64,000 nt of DNA from Acidovorax sp. FHTAMBA (GTDB lineage: Bacteria > Pseudomonadota > Gammaproteobacteria > Burkholderiales > Burkholderiaceae_C): contig NZ_CP152407.1 of assembly GCF_038958875.1 (NCBI RefSeq), positions 2,673,501 through 2,737,500 on the forward strand. Reading direction: 5' to 3'. This document shows positions 8,470-16,425 of the stretch, piece after piece (the first letter of the stretch is position 1; the number at the start of each line of letters is the position of its first letter). A model generated the notes under the pieces. It was not told the DNA's origin. It did no database searches and saw only the letters and a program-made list of their open reading frames with translations. Position numbers and translations under genes: made by a program.

Positions 8470-10341
8470 ATGGCGCTTTTGCAGATCTCCGAACCCGGCC
8501 AATCCCCCGACCCGCACCAGCGGCGTATTGCGGTAGGCATTGATTTGGGCACCACCCATTCTTTGGTGGCGGCCGTGCGCAACGGCGTGGCTGAGTGCTT
8601 GCCCGACGCCCAGGGCAGGGTGTTGTTGCCCTCAGTGGTGCGTTATCTGGAAAAGGGCGGGCGCCAGATCGGATACGACGCCGTTGCCGCGCAAACACAC
8701 GATGCACGCAACACCATCGCCTCGGCCAAACGCTTCATGGGGCGTGGCCTGAACGATGTGGCGCAAGCGGACAAGTTGCCGTACGACTTTGTAGCTTCCA
8801 GCGATGCGCAGGCGGGGGGGATGGTCAGTGTTGCCACGGTAGATGGCAACAAGTCTCCCGTCGAGGTGAGTGCCGAGATTCTGGCCACCCTGCGCTACCG
8901 CGCCGAAGACACGTTCAATGATGACCTGTACGGTGCCGTCATCACGGTGCCGGCCTATTTCGATGACGCCCAGCGGCAGGCCACCAAGGATGCCGCCAGG
9001 CTCGCGGGCATCCATTTGCTGCGTCTGATCAACGAGCCCACCGCGGCTGCGATTGCCTATGGACTGGACAATGCCAGTGAGGGGGTCTACGCCGTGTACG
9101 ACCTGGGCGGGGGCACCTTTGACATCTCCATCCTGCGCCTGACCCAAGGGGTGTTTGAAGTCATTTCCACAGGCGGCGATTCGGCGCTGGGCGGCGACGA
9201 TTACGACGCTGCGCTGGCAGACTGGGTGCTGCAGCAGCTCGGGCTGGAGGCGACCACGCCTGCAGACAAATCAGCAGTGCGTATGGCTGCGCGTGCCTGC
9301 AAGGAGGCGTTGACTGCTACTGATATTGCAGCATTCAGCGCTTTACTATCAAGCGCTGAGGCCCGATTTGACGTCAAACTTAGTGACTTCGAAGCGATAA
9401 CGGCCAATTTGACCGCGCGCTCCATGGCCGCTGTGCGCCGTGCGTTGCGCGATGCCCATCTGGGTCGCGATGAGGTGCAGGGTGTGGTCATGGTGGGCGG
9501 CTCCACGCGCATGCCCCAGGTGCGGCGTGCCGTGGAGGAATTTTTCGGCAAACCGCCTCTGACCAACCTCAATCCCGACGAAGTGGTGGCGCTGGGCGCA
9601 GCCATCCAGGCCAACCAGCTGGCGGGCAACAACACCGCAGGCGACTTGCTGCTGCTCGATGTGATCCCTCTGTCGCTGGGTATTGAAACCATGGGCGGGC
9701 TGGTGGAGCGCATCGTGGCGCGCAACGAGACCATTCCTACTGCCAAGGCGCAGGATTTCACCACCTACAAGGACGGACAGACCGCTCTGGCGATCCACGT
9801 GGTGCAGGGAGAGCGTGACCTGGTACAGGACTGCCGCAGTCTTGCGCGCTTTGAGCTTCGGGGCATCCCGCCCATGGCTGCGGGAGCCGCTCGCATCCGT
9901 GTGACCTTCACGGTCGATGCCGATGGCCTGTTGAGCGTAAGCGCGAAGGAGCAGGGCAGCGGCGTGGAGGCGCGGATCGACGTGAAGCCGTCTTACGGCC
10001 TCTCGGATGACCAGATAGCCCGCATGCTGCAAGACGGGTTCGCGACCGCCGCGCAGGACATGAAAGCGCGCGCCGTGGTGGAAGCCCGTGTGGACGCCGA
10101 CCGCATGCTGATCGCTACCCAGAGCGCGCTGGACGCGGATGGCGATGTGTTGAGCGCGCAGGAGCGTGCCGCCATTGATGGCCTCATGGTGACTTTGCGG
10201 CACCAGCGCGACTCCGAAGACGCTGCGGTCATCGAGGCTGCGACCGATGCCCTGGCCAAAGGTACCGAAGCCTTTGCGGCCCTGCGCATGAATCGCGGCA
10301 TTCGGCAGGCCCTGGCTGGCAAGAACGTGCAGGCCCTCTGA
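8470..10341 (+). CDS. hscA: Fe-S protein assembly chaperone HscA
   Basis: 623-residue Hsp70-family ATPase specialised for releasing clusters from IscU (it binds the LPPVK peptide). The nucleotide-binding domain shows GIDLGTTHSLVA, the DLGGGTFDIS phosphate loop and GGSTRMPQVRR; the substrate-binding domain begins around DVIPLSLGIETMGG. The size is normal (616 in E. coli). Residues 284-303 are oddly AT-rich in codon choice and are encoded by a copy of the family 1 dispersed repeat read in frame. They lie in the nucleotide-binding domain, just after ACKEAL, where the family is variable. The insertion does not shift the frame, so the protein is probably active. Confidence 0.95.
   Translation: MALLQISEPGQSPDPHQRRIAVGIDLGTTHSLVAAVRNGVAECLPDAQGRVLLPSVVRYLEKGGRQIGYDAVAAQTHDARNTIASAKRFMGRGLNDVAQADKLPYDFVASSDAQAGGMVSVATVDGNKSPVEVSAEILATLRYRAEDTFNDDLYGAVITVPAYFDDAQRQATKDAARLAGIHLLRLINEPTAAAIAYGLDNASEGVYAVYDLGGGTFDISILRLTQGVFEVISTGGDSALGGDDYDAALADWVLQQLGLEATTPADKSAVRMAARACKEALTATDIAAFSALLSSAEARFDVKLSDFEAITANLTARSMAAVRRALRDAHLGRDEVQGVVMVGGSTRMPQVRRAVEEFFGKPPLTNLNPDEVVALGAAIQANQLAGNNTAGDLLLLDVIPLSLGIETMGGLVERIVARNETIPTAKAQDFTTYKDGQTALAIHVVQGERDLVQDCRSLARFELRGIPPMAAGAARIRVTFTVDADGLLSVSAKEQGSGVEARIDVKPSYGLSDDQIARMLQDGFATAAQDMKARAVVEARVDADRMLIATQSALDADGDVLSAQERAAIDGLMVTLRHQRDSEDAAVIEAATDALAKGTEAFAALRMNRGIRQALAGKNVQAL
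9319..9378 (+). repeat. Dispersed hairpin repeat, family 1, copy B (inside hscA)
   Basis: Perfect arms CAGCGCTT (9336-9343) and AAGCGCTG (9351-9358) around TACTATC, followed by GAGGCCCGATTTGACGTCAAA. The last block parallels the GAGGCCAATTTGGCTTGAAA tail of intergenic copies. The copy is translated as part of HscA (about residues 284-303). Confidence 0.7.
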
Positions 10342-10382
10342 GCCTGGTGAACGCACCCCACCGTACAAAAAATACAACCCCC

Positions 10383-10721
10383 ATGCCCGTCATCAAGATC
10401 CTTCCCCATCCCGAGTACTGCCCCGCAGGCACCGAAATCACGGCACCCGCCGGCACCTCGATCTGCGAAGCTCTGCTCGACAACCACATCAACATCGAGC
10501 ATGCCTGCGACATGAGCTGCGCCTGCACCACGTGCCACGTCATCGTGCGCCAGGGCCTGAACTCGCTGAATGCCGCTGAAGAAGAGGAAGAGGACCTGCT
10601 GGACCGCGCCTGGGGCCTGGAGCCGCAGTCGCGTCTTTCCTGTCAGGCCATCCTGGCGCAGCAGGATCTGGTGGTGGAGATTCCGAAGTACACGATCAAC
10701 CACGCCAAGGAAAACCACTGA
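10383..10721 (+). CDS. fdx: ISC-type [2Fe-2S] ferredoxin
   Basis: 112-residue adrenodoxin-type ferredoxin that supplies electrons for cluster assembly or sulfur reduction in the ISC pathway. The ligand pattern Cys42-x5-Cys48-x2-Cys51 with Cys87 is intact (ACDMSCACTTCH and SRLSCQA). The acidic patch AEEEEEDLLD is the usual partner-docking helix. The ATG at 10383 gives the MPVIKILPH start; the in-frame ATG-like start 36 nt upstream would add an unconserved leader. No iscX gene follows; instead dnaQ overlaps the stop by one base. Confidence 0.95.
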   Translation: MPVIKILPHPEYCPAGTEITAPAGTSICEALLDNHINIEHACDMSCACTTCHVIVRQGLNSLNAAEEEEEDLLDRAWGLEPQSRLSCQAILAQQDLVVEIPKYTINHAKENH

Positions 10722-11434
10722 TGTCCAGGCAGATCGTTCTCGATACCGAAACCACCGGCCTTTCGGCCGAAGGCGGGGACCGCATCATTGAGCTCGGCTG
10801 CGTGGAGCTGCTCAATCGCAAGCTGACCGGCAACAACCTGCATCTGTACTTCAACCCCGGCCGTGAAAGCCATGAAGACGCGCTGAAGGTGCATGGCATC
10901 AGCAACGAGTTCCTGAAAGACAAGCCCAGATTCGCCGAAGTGGTGGATGACATCCTTCAGTACCTGCAGGGCGCCGAGATCATCATCCACAACGCGGCGT
11001 TCGACGTGGGCTTTCTGAACAAGGAGCTGGAGCTGGTGGGCCGTCCGGCTTTCCGCACCTATGTGGAGAGCGTGACCGACACGCTGGTCATGGCCAAGGA
11101 GATGTACCCGGGCAAGCGCAATTCGCTCGATGCCCTGTGCGACCGCCTGGGGGTGGACAACTCCGGCCGGACCTTGCACGGCGCCTTGCTGGATGCGGAG
11201 CTTCTGGCCGATGTGTACATCAGTCTCACGCGCGGCCAGGACGCCCTGTTGATGGTGGATGATGAAAACGTCACCAGCGATGGACTGAAGGTTGCAACGA
11301 TCGACTTGCGGCTGTTGAGCCTGCCCATCCTGCGCGCCAGCGAGCAGGAGCAACTCCAGCATGCGGATGTGCTGGCGCAGATCGACAAGGCAAGTGGCGG
11401 CAAAACAATTTGGCGTGCCGTTCAGACAAGCTGA
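10721..11434 (+). CDS. dnaQ: DNA polymerase III epsilon subunit (3'-5' proofreading exonuclease)
   Basis: 237-residue DEDDh exonuclease. Exo I DTETTG (Asp8, Glu10), Exo II HNAAFD (Asp95) and Exo III HGALLDAELLA (His153, Asp158) are all present. The C-terminal part is the size expected for the alpha-subunit-binding tail, and the total is near E. coli DnaQ (243). Its ATG shares the A of the fdx TGA (TGATG), so translation is coupled to the isc operon. The alpha subunit gene dnaE is also in this window, at 30158. Confidence 0.93.
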   Translation: MSRQIVLDTETTGLSAEGGDRIIELGCVELLNRKLTGNNLHLYFNPGRESHEDALKVHGISNEFLKDKPRFAEVVDDILQYLQGAEIIIHNAAFDVGFLNKELELVGRPAFRTYVESVTDTLVMAKEMYPGKRNSLDALCDRLGVDNSGRTLHGALLDAELLADVYISLTRGQDALLMVDDENVTSDGLKVATIDLRLLSLPILRASEQEQLQHADVLAQIDKASGGKTIWRAVQTS

Positions 11435-11450
11435 AAACCTGTGCCATAAT
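11421..11450 (+). promoter_or_regulatory. Possible promoter of the tRNA-Val pair
   Basis: CATAAT (11445-11450) could be a -10 element, with TTCAGA (11421-11426) as a weak -35 at 18 bp spacing. It overlaps the end of dnaQ and lies 21 nt before the first tRNA. The call is positional and weak. Confidence 0.35.
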
Positions 11451-11471
11451 CGTGGGCTGTCACAGAGACAC

Positions 11472-11546
11472 GGGTGATTAGCTCAGCGGTAGAGCACTGC
11501 CTTCACACGGCAGGGGTCACATGTTCGATCCATGTATCACCCACCA
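11472..11546 (+). tRNA. tRNA-Val (CAC), first copy
   Basis: 75 nt including an encoded CCA. The acceptor stem GGGTGAT pairs with ATCACCC. The D arm contains AGCTCAGCGGTAGAGC. The anticodon stem CTGCC/GGCAG encloses the loop TTCACAC, so the anticodon is CAC (valine, GTG codons). The T arm is ACATG-TTCGATC-CATGT. Confidence 0.95.
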
Positions 11547-11592
11547 CGCTTTCTGACGGTCGCGAATGCATTCTGATCAGAGTGCCATCGTC

Positions 11593-11667
11593 GGGTGATT
11601 AGCTCAGCGGTAGAGCACTGCCTTCACACGGCAGGGGTCACATGTTCGATCCATGTATCACCCACCA
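11593..11667 (+). tRNA. tRNA-Val (CAC), second copy
   Basis: Identical in all 75 positions to the copy at 11472, with a different 46-nt spacer before it. GTG is the dominant valine codon in this GC-rich genome, so extra gene dosage is plausible. The pair is closed by the terminator at 11675-11706. Confidence 0.95.
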
Positions 11668-11674
11668 ATTTGAA

Positions 11675-11706
11675 ACCCCTGCAGATTCCGTCTGCAGGGG
11701 TTTTTT
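11675..11706 (+). terminator. Intrinsic terminator of the tRNA-Val pair
   Basis: The stem ACCCCTGCAGA/TCTGCAGGGGT (11 bp) with loop TTCCG is followed at once by TTTTT. It starts 7 nt after the second tRNA CCA. The 141 bases from here to 11847 hold nothing else that I recognise. Confidence 0.92.
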
Positions 11707-11847
11707 CATGCCCATGCGCATCCAGTGATGGGGTGCGCGCTGGCGGCGCCAGTGCAGCTAAAGTGTTGTGTCGTCTTCCAATGCGGCTGCTTTTGGCGGC
11801 TGCCCCGATAGTCCTCTCACCCCTCTCGCAGTGGATGCGCCCGAACC

Positions 11848-12885
11848 ATGATCACGTTTCATAACCCTCTTCATCAAGGCCATGCGCCCGCCCACGAATT
11901 TTTTCGGGGTGAACGTGTGCCCTGTTTCGAGAAGCCCGCACGCGTGGACTACGTGGAAGCGGCGTTGCGGGCGCGGGGTCACGGTCTGCTGCCGCCCGAC
12001 ACAGATAGCGTGCCAACGTTGTCCGAGGTGCATGCGCCGAGATACCTGGCCTTCCTGCAGACTGCTTGGCAGCAATGGCTGGAGCTTGATCCTGCGAATT
12101 CCGCCATCCAGCCGTTTCCGTCGGTCTGGCCGGTGCGCACCCTGCGCAGCGATTTGGAGCCACTCAATTTCGTTGCCCGCCTGGGGCTTTATTCGATGGA
12201 CAACGGCACCCCCATGGCGCCGGGAACCTGGGCTGCAGCCAAGGCCGGTGCGGATGCGGCTGCAAGCGCTGCGTCCAGGGTTGCCCAGGGTGCGCGCGCA
12301 GCGTTCTGCTGTACACGCCCTCCGGGCCACCATGCGGGCCCCGACTTCATGGGCGGCTACTGCTTTCTGAACAATGCGGCTGTGGCTGCGCAGGTACTGC
12401 GCCACCAGGGTGCGCGGCGTGTGGCAGTGCTGGATGTGGACTACCACCACGGCAACGGCACGCAAAGCATCTTCTATGACCGGGCCGACGTGCTGTTTGT
12501 CAGCATCCATGGCGATCCGCGTACCGAATACCCGTTTTATCTGGGCCATGCTGATGAAACCGGCGTGGGAGAGGGCGAAGGTTTCAACCTGAACCTTCCG
12601 CTTCCTGCGGGCACCAGTGCCGCCGCCTGGTTGGATGCTCTGGAGTTTGCCTGTGCGCGCATTGACCGCCACGGGGCTGACGCCCTCGTGATTTCCCTCG
12701 GACTCGATACCTTCGAGGGTGATCCCATTTCCAAGTTTGCGCTTGCGTTTGCTGATTTCCGCCGGGTGGGTGAGCGCCTGGCCGGGTTGCGACTGCCCGC
12801 CGTCTTTGTGCTTGAAGGCGGCTATGCGGCTGCAGAGCTGGGGACCAATGCCGTCAATGTGCTTGACGGGTTCGAGCAGGTCTGA
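11848..12885 (+). CDS. Histone-deacetylase-like zinc amidohydrolase
   Basis: 345-residue member of the HDAC/acetylpolyamine amidohydrolase/AcuC superfamily, which hydrolyses acetylated amines in bacteria. Signatures: RPPGHHAGPDFMGGYCFLNNAA (His161 and His162 are the catalytic pair), LDVDYHHGNGTQ (Asp198 and His200 bind zinc), SLGLDTFEGDP (third zinc Asp) and LEGGYA. The N-terminus resembles acetylpolyamine amidohydrolases (HNPLHQGHAP...RGERVPCFEKP), so an acetylpolyamine or small acetyl-amide substrate is more likely than a protein. The downstream FAD oxidoreductase starts 29 nt later, so the two are probably cotranscribed. Confidence 0.88.
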   Translation: MITFHNPLHQGHAPAHEFFRGERVPCFEKPARVDYVEAALRARGHGLLPPDTDSVPTLSEVHAPRYLAFLQTAWQQWLELDPANSAIQPFPSVWPVRTLRSDLEPLNFVARLGLYSMDNGTPMAPGTWAAAKAGADAAASAASRVAQGARAAFCCTRPPGHHAGPDFMGGYCFLNNAAVAAQVLRHQGARRVAVLDVDYHHGNGTQSIFYDRADVLFVSIHGDPRTEYPFYLGHADETGVGEGEGFNLNLPLPAGTSAAAWLDALEFACARIDRHGADALVISLGLDTFEGDPISKFALAFADFRRVGERLAGLRLPAVFVLEGGYAAAELGTNAVNVLDGFEQV

Positions 12886-12914
12886 GGACTTCGCATTCAT
12901 TTAAGGTTTGTGTG

Positions 12915-14012
12915 ATGGCAGATGACGTGGAATGTGTGGTGGTTGGCGCTGGTGTGGTGGGGCTGGCGGTTGCGCGCGCACTTGCCCTGCAGGGCCGCGA
13001 AGTGATGGTGCTGGAGTCCGCGGACGCCATCGGGACCGGAACCAGCTCGCGCAACAGCGAGGTGATTCACGCCGGGCTCTACTATCGCCCTGGCTCGTTG
13101 AAGGCCGGGCTGTGCGTGCGGGGGAGGGACATGCTGTATGCCTACTGCGCCGAACGGGGCGTACCCCACAGCCGCTGCGGCAAGCTCCTGGTGGCCACGT
13201 CAGAGGGCCAGCTCCCGGGTCTTGAGTCCATCCGGGCGCGCGCACATGCCAACGGCGTGCTGGATTTGCGCTGGATGGAACGGCACGAAGCTCTGGACCT
13301 GGAGCCCGCGTTGGACTGCGTCGCCGCATTGATCTCGCCCAGCACCGGCATCGTCGATAGCCACGCACTGATGCTCGCACTGCAGGGTGATCTGGAGCAC
13401 GCTGGAGGAATTGTGGTGCTCAATACGGCTCTGGGGCTTGCTGAGTGTGCGCAGGATGCTATTTATTTGCTAGCAATGGACGGCACGCGGTTGCGAGCGC
13501 GCACCGTGGTCAATGCGGCGGGCCTGCACGCACCCGGACTCGCCAGCCGGTTCGCTGGCTTGGCGCCGGTTCATGTGCCGCACGCCCGCTATGCCAAAGG
13601 CTGCTATTTCACTCTGTCGGGAAAATCCCCCTTCAGCCACTTGATCTACCCGGTGCCTGAATCGGCAGGCCTGGGGGTGCACCTGACCCTGGACCTGGGT
13701 GGTCAGGCCAAATTCGGGCCCGATGTGGAGTGGGTCGATTCGCCCGAGGATTTGCTCGTAGACCCCGCGCGCGGGGACGATTTCTACGCTGAGGTACGCA
13801 AATACTGGCCCGGGCTGCGTGACGGCACCCTGTCACCGGGGTATGCGGGCATACGTCCCAAAATCCACGGCCCGGGCGAGCCTGCGGCGGACTTTGTGAT
13901 TCAGGGACCATCAGCCCATGGTATCCCAGGCCTGGTCAACCTGTTCGGGATCGAATCACCGGGGTTGACAAGCGCTCTGGCAATTGCCGAACATGTGGCC
14001 GAACTCGTTTGA
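12915..14012 (+). CDS. FAD-dependent oxidoreductase, L-2-hydroxyglutarate dehydrogenase (LhgO)-like
   Basis: 365-residue DAO-fold oxidoreductase. The dinucleotide-binding motif GAGVVGLAVARALA is at the N-terminus, followed by TSSRNSEVIHAGLYY, which is characteristic of the L-2-hydroxyglutarate dehydrogenase/LhgO group. Near the C-terminus, SPGYAGIRPKI and GLVNLFGIESPGLTSAL complete the FAD-binding fold. It would oxidise a 2-hydroxy acid and pass electrons to the quinone pool. A GTG sits directly before the chosen ATG. The substrate is inferred from family resemblance only. Confidence 0.82.
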   Translation: MADDVECVVVGAGVVGLAVARALALQGREVMVLESADAIGTGTSSRNSEVIHAGLYYRPGSLKAGLCVRGRDMLYAYCAERGVPHSRCGKLLVATSEGQLPGLESIRARAHANGVLDLRWMERHEALDLEPALDCVAALISPSTGIVDSHALMLALQGDLEHAGGIVVLNTALGLAECAQDAIYLLAMDGTRLRARTVVNAAGLHAPGLASRFAGLAPVHVPHARYAKGCYFTLSGKSPFSHLIYPVPESAGLGVHLTLDLGGQAKFGPDVEWVDSPEDLLVDPARGDDFYAEVRKYWPGLRDGTLSPGYAGIRPKIHGPGEPAADFVIQGPSAHGIPGLVNLFGIESPGLTSALAIAEHVAELV

Positions 14013-14110
14013 TCTGCGGCAAGGCATTTTCAATCCGTTACCTCATGCGACCCCGTCCTACGAAGGGGAACAGCACAGGTGGATAAGATGAACTGGTGTT
14101 CTGAATGGCT

Positions 14111-14138
14111 CGGCCGAAAGGGCCGCCCTATTTTTTGT
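14111..14138 (+). terminator. Weak terminator-like hairpin
   Basis: CGGCC/GGCCG (5 bp, loop GAAAG) is followed, after CCCTA, by TTTTTTG. It lies about 100 nt after the oxidoreductase and 20 nt before the DUF883 gene. The short stem and displaced T-run make it doubtful. Confidence 0.35.
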
Positions 14139-14157
14139 TGCTTCAAGAAAGGCTTGT

Positions 14158-14460
14158 ATGACTGCTTCCGACACCACCACCACCCAGGGCGAACTGGAAA
14201 AGCTGGTTTCTGATCTGCGGGGGCTTCTGGCCAACAAAGATCTCGACGCAGTCCCTGAGATCAAGCTGCTGCGCCAGCGCCTTGACGATGGCATGCACAA
14301 CGTGCGCGAATCTGCCGTGCGCGCTGCGCAAGACGCGGCTCGCCAGGCCAAGGAAGCGGCCCTTGCAGCGGACCGCTATGCGCATGACGAGCCTTGGCGC
14401 GTAGCCGGCGCCGCACTCGCGGTGGGGGCACTGGTGGGTTTTCTGCTGGCGCGCCGCTGA
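14158..14460 (+). CDS. DUF883 family protein (YqjD/ElaB-like)
   Basis: 100-residue tail-anchored protein. A long amphipathic, Ala/Lys/Glu-rich helical region (residues 10-75, e.g. AAQDAARQAKEAALAAD) precedes the conserved HDEPWRVAG motif and one C-terminal membrane segment (VAGAALAVGALVGFLLARR). E. coli YqjD and ElaB, with the same layout, are inner-membrane proteins reported to bind stationary-phase ribosomes. It is the first gene of a three-gene set with a YqjE-like and a YqjK-like gene, the same order as E. coli yqjD-yqjE-yqjK. Confidence 0.88.
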   Translation: MTASDTTTTQGELEKLVSDLRGLLANKDLDAVPEIKLLRQRLDDGMHNVRESAVRAAQDAARQAKEAALAADRYAHDEPWRVAGAALAVGALVGFLLARR

Positions 14461-14502
14461 TCCGGGCTGTTTGGGCTTGAGTACGCAACACAAGGGCTGC
14501 GA

Positions 14503-14898
14503 ATGAACTGGCTTTCTCTTCTGGGGCTGGAGGCACTGGTAGCCCGTTGGCGCGCCAATGTGATCGAAGGCGCGATTGCGGTGGAAGACCGGATGGACCT
14601 GGCCAGGCTGGAATGGCACGATCAGAAGCAGCGTTTGCAGCAAATGCTGGTGCTGACCATCGTGGTCGCAGGGCTCACGGTGGTGGCGTTGATCATGCTT
14701 TCGCTGGCGGTGCTGGTGCATTTCTGGGATACGCCCCATCGTACGCTGGTGGCCTGGCTGGTTGCCGCTGTATGGACTGTGGGATGGGCCGCGATGCTGA
14801 TGTCGCTGGTGTCTGTGGTTCAGAAGGCGGGGAATGGTTTTGCCCTGACGCGCCGCGAACTCGCGCAGGACTGGCGGGATATCAAGGAACGTCTGTGA
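14503..14898 (+). CDS. Phage holin family / YqjE-like membrane protein
   Basis: 131 residues with a soluble N-terminal helix and two membrane segments (about 48-72, VLTIVVAGLTVVALIMLSLA; and about 83-106). The family is called phage holin superfamily III in Pfam, but the chromosomal members are YqjE-like envelope proteins, and no phage gene is nearby. It overlaps the next gene by one base (TGATG at 14896-14900), so translation is coupled. Confidence 0.85.
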   Translation: MNWLSLLGLEALVARWRANVIEGAIAVEDRMDLARLEWHDQKQRLQQMLVLTIVVAGLTVVALIMLSLAVLVHFWDTPHRTLVAWLVAAVWTVGWAAMLMSLVSVVQKAGNGFALTRRELAQDWRDIKERL

Positions 14899-15230
14899 TG
14901 GCAACCCCGACTTCATCGCTTCAACCCATGACGCAGCAGGCTGTTCCATCGCCGACGGCTGACCAGCAAAGGGTGCTGGACCGTATTGCTCTGCAACGCG
15001 AACGTCTTCGCGCCCGCAGGGCCGCACGGGCCCAGTCGTTGGCACTGGCGCAGCGTGAACCGCTTGGCGCCGCCTTGGACGAGTCTATGCTTTGGCGTGT
15101 TGCAGGTTTTGCGCGGCAGCATCCTGTGGCGGTGGCCACCATGGCAGGTGTTGCTCTGGTAGCGGGGCCGCGCCGCCTGATCCGGTGGGCTGGGGTGGTT
15201 CTGCCGATGCTCATGCGGTTGCGACGCTGA
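14898..15230 (+). CDS. YqjK-like small protein
   Basis: 110 residues, beginning MATPTSSLQPMTQQ. An arginine-rich central helix (residues 35-55, ALQRERLRARRAARAQ) is followed by a hydrophobic stretch (AVATMAGVALVAGPRRLIRW) that could be one membrane segment. Sequence similarity to YqjK is weak; the assignment rests on its place after yqjD- and yqjE-like genes and on the coupled start. Function unknown. Confidence 0.7.
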   Translation: MATPTSSLQPMTQQAVPSPTADQQRVLDRIALQRERLRARRAARAQSLALAQREPLGAALDESMLWRVAGFARQHPVAVATMAGVALVAGPRRLIRWAGVVLPMLMRLRR

Positions 15231-15275
15231 GCAGGCGCCGGTATTGGGCCTCAAGATGCCCGCCACTTCACATCA

Positions 15276-15304
15276 AAAAGCCGCTGTTGACAGCGGTTTT
15301 TTAT
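15276..15304. terminator. Bidirectional intrinsic terminator between the yqjDEK-like operon and pyrD
   Basis: CCGCTG-TTGA-CAGCGG with an A-run on the left (AAAAAG) and a T-run on the right (TTTTTT) can terminate transcription from either strand. It sits between the stops of the converging yqjK-like gene and pyrD. Confidence 0.85.
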
Positions 15305-15335
15305 TGGACACGGGACTGCCGGAGATATCGTGTAT

Positions 15336-16388
15336 TCATCTCATGGCTTTGATGGCCTTTGCCGCCTTGACCACCAGTGCAGGGCCTTCGTAGATCAGCC
15401 CCGTATAGATTTGCACCACATCCGCACCCGCGCGGACTTTGCTGACCGCGTCTGCTGCGCTCATGATGCCGCCCACCCCAATGATGGGAAAGCGGCTGCC
15501 AAGCGCGGCGCGCAGCTGGCGGATAACCTGGTTGCTGGCCTCCAGCACCGGCGCTCCGCTGAGTCCACCGGCTTCCTCGGCATGGCGCAGGCCCTGCACT
15601 GCGGTGCGGCTGATGGTGGTGTTGGTGGCGATCACGCCGTCCATCCCGTGGCGTTGCAGTGTGGCGGCGATCACCGACACCTGGGCTTCATCGAGGTCGG
15701 GGGCAATTTTCACGAACACCGGCACGCGGCGACCATGCTGGGTGGCCAGGGCCTCACGCCGCTCGGCAATGGCACCCAGCAAGGCGTCCAGGGCAGCGTC
15801 GCTTTGCAGGGCCCGCAGGTTCTGGGTGTTGGGTGAGCTGATGTTGACCGTCACGTAGTCAGCGTGGGGATAGACGCCCTCCAGACAGGTCAGGTAGTCG
15901 CTGGTGGCATTCTCGATGGGGGTGGTGGCGTTCTTTCCGATGTTGAGGCCCAGCAGCAGGGGATGTTTGCGGCTTTGCGAGCGAAATTGAGCCTGCTGCA
16001 CGTTGTGCAGGAACGCGTCAAGGCCCTCGTTGTTGAAGCCCAGGCGGTTGATCAGCGCGCGTGCTTCTGGCAGGCGGAACATGCGCGGCTTGGGGTTGCC
16101 AGGCTGCGCCTTGGGCGTCACCGTGCCGACCTCGACAAAGCCGAAGCCCATGGCCCCCAGCGCGTCGATGCAGCGGGCGTTCTTGTCCAGGCCTGCCGCC
16201 ATCCCCACGCGGTTGGGAAAGGTCAGGCCCGCCAACACCACGGGGTCGTCCACGGTTTCATTGCACCAGGCCCATTGCAGCGGGGTGCGCTGCCCGCGTG
16301 CCAGCATGTCCATGGTGAGTTCGTGGGCGGTCTCGGCATCCATGCCAAAGAGAAAGGGGCGGGTGAGGGCGTAGGGGATGAGGGACAT
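15336..16388 (-). CDS. pyrD: Dihydroorotate dehydrogenase (quinone)
   Basis: 350-residue class 2 enzyme, membrane-associated, oxidising dihydroorotate to orotate with quinone in de novo pyrimidine synthesis. The N-terminal helices (SLIPYALTRPFLFGMDAETAHELTM) are the class 2 membrane-docking extension. Other marks are GMAAGLDKNA, FVEVGTVTPKAQPGNPKPR, NISSPNTQNLR (catalytic Ser) and IIGVGGIMSAADA with the FMN phosphate site. The ATG at 16388 matches the family N-terminus; a TTG five codons upstream is also open. Only 37 bases separate its start from the divergent rpiA start. Confidence 0.95.
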   Translation of the reverse strand: MSLIPYALTRPFLFGMDAETAHELTMDMLARGQRTPLQWAWCNETVDDPVVLAGLTFPNRVGMAAGLDKNARCIDALGAMGFGFVEVGTVTPKAQPGNPKPRMFRLPEARALINRLGFNNEGLDAFLHNVQQAQFRSQSRKHPLLLGLNIGKNATTPIENATSDYLTCLEGVYPHADYVTVNISSPNTQNLRALQSDAALDALLGAIAERREALATQHGRRVPVFVKIAPDLDEAQVSVIAATLQRHGMDGVIATNTTISRTAVQGLRHAEEAGGLSGAPVLEASNQVIRQLRAALGSRFPIIGVGGIMSAADAVSKVRAGADVVQIYTGLIYEGPALVVKAAKAIKAMR

Positions 16389-16425
16389 GGAGAGATAATT
16401 CAAGGATTACCCCCGATTTTCTCCC

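Noticed and set aside
11848..12885. A histone-deacetylase homologue as evidence of transfer from a eukaryote.
   Set aside because: The family is widespread in bacteria as acetylpolyamine and AcuC-type enzymes, and base composition matches the neighbours.
13455..13485. An AT-rich patch in the FAD oxidoreductase (GCTATTTATTTGCTAGCA) resembling the start of the family 1 repeat.
   Set aside because: There is no paired hairpin arm and no GGCC tail, so it could be chance or a very decayed remnant.
14503..14898. A holin-family protein suggesting a prophage.
   Set aside because: The neighbours are YqjD- and YqjK-like genes in the E. coli order and no other phage gene is near.
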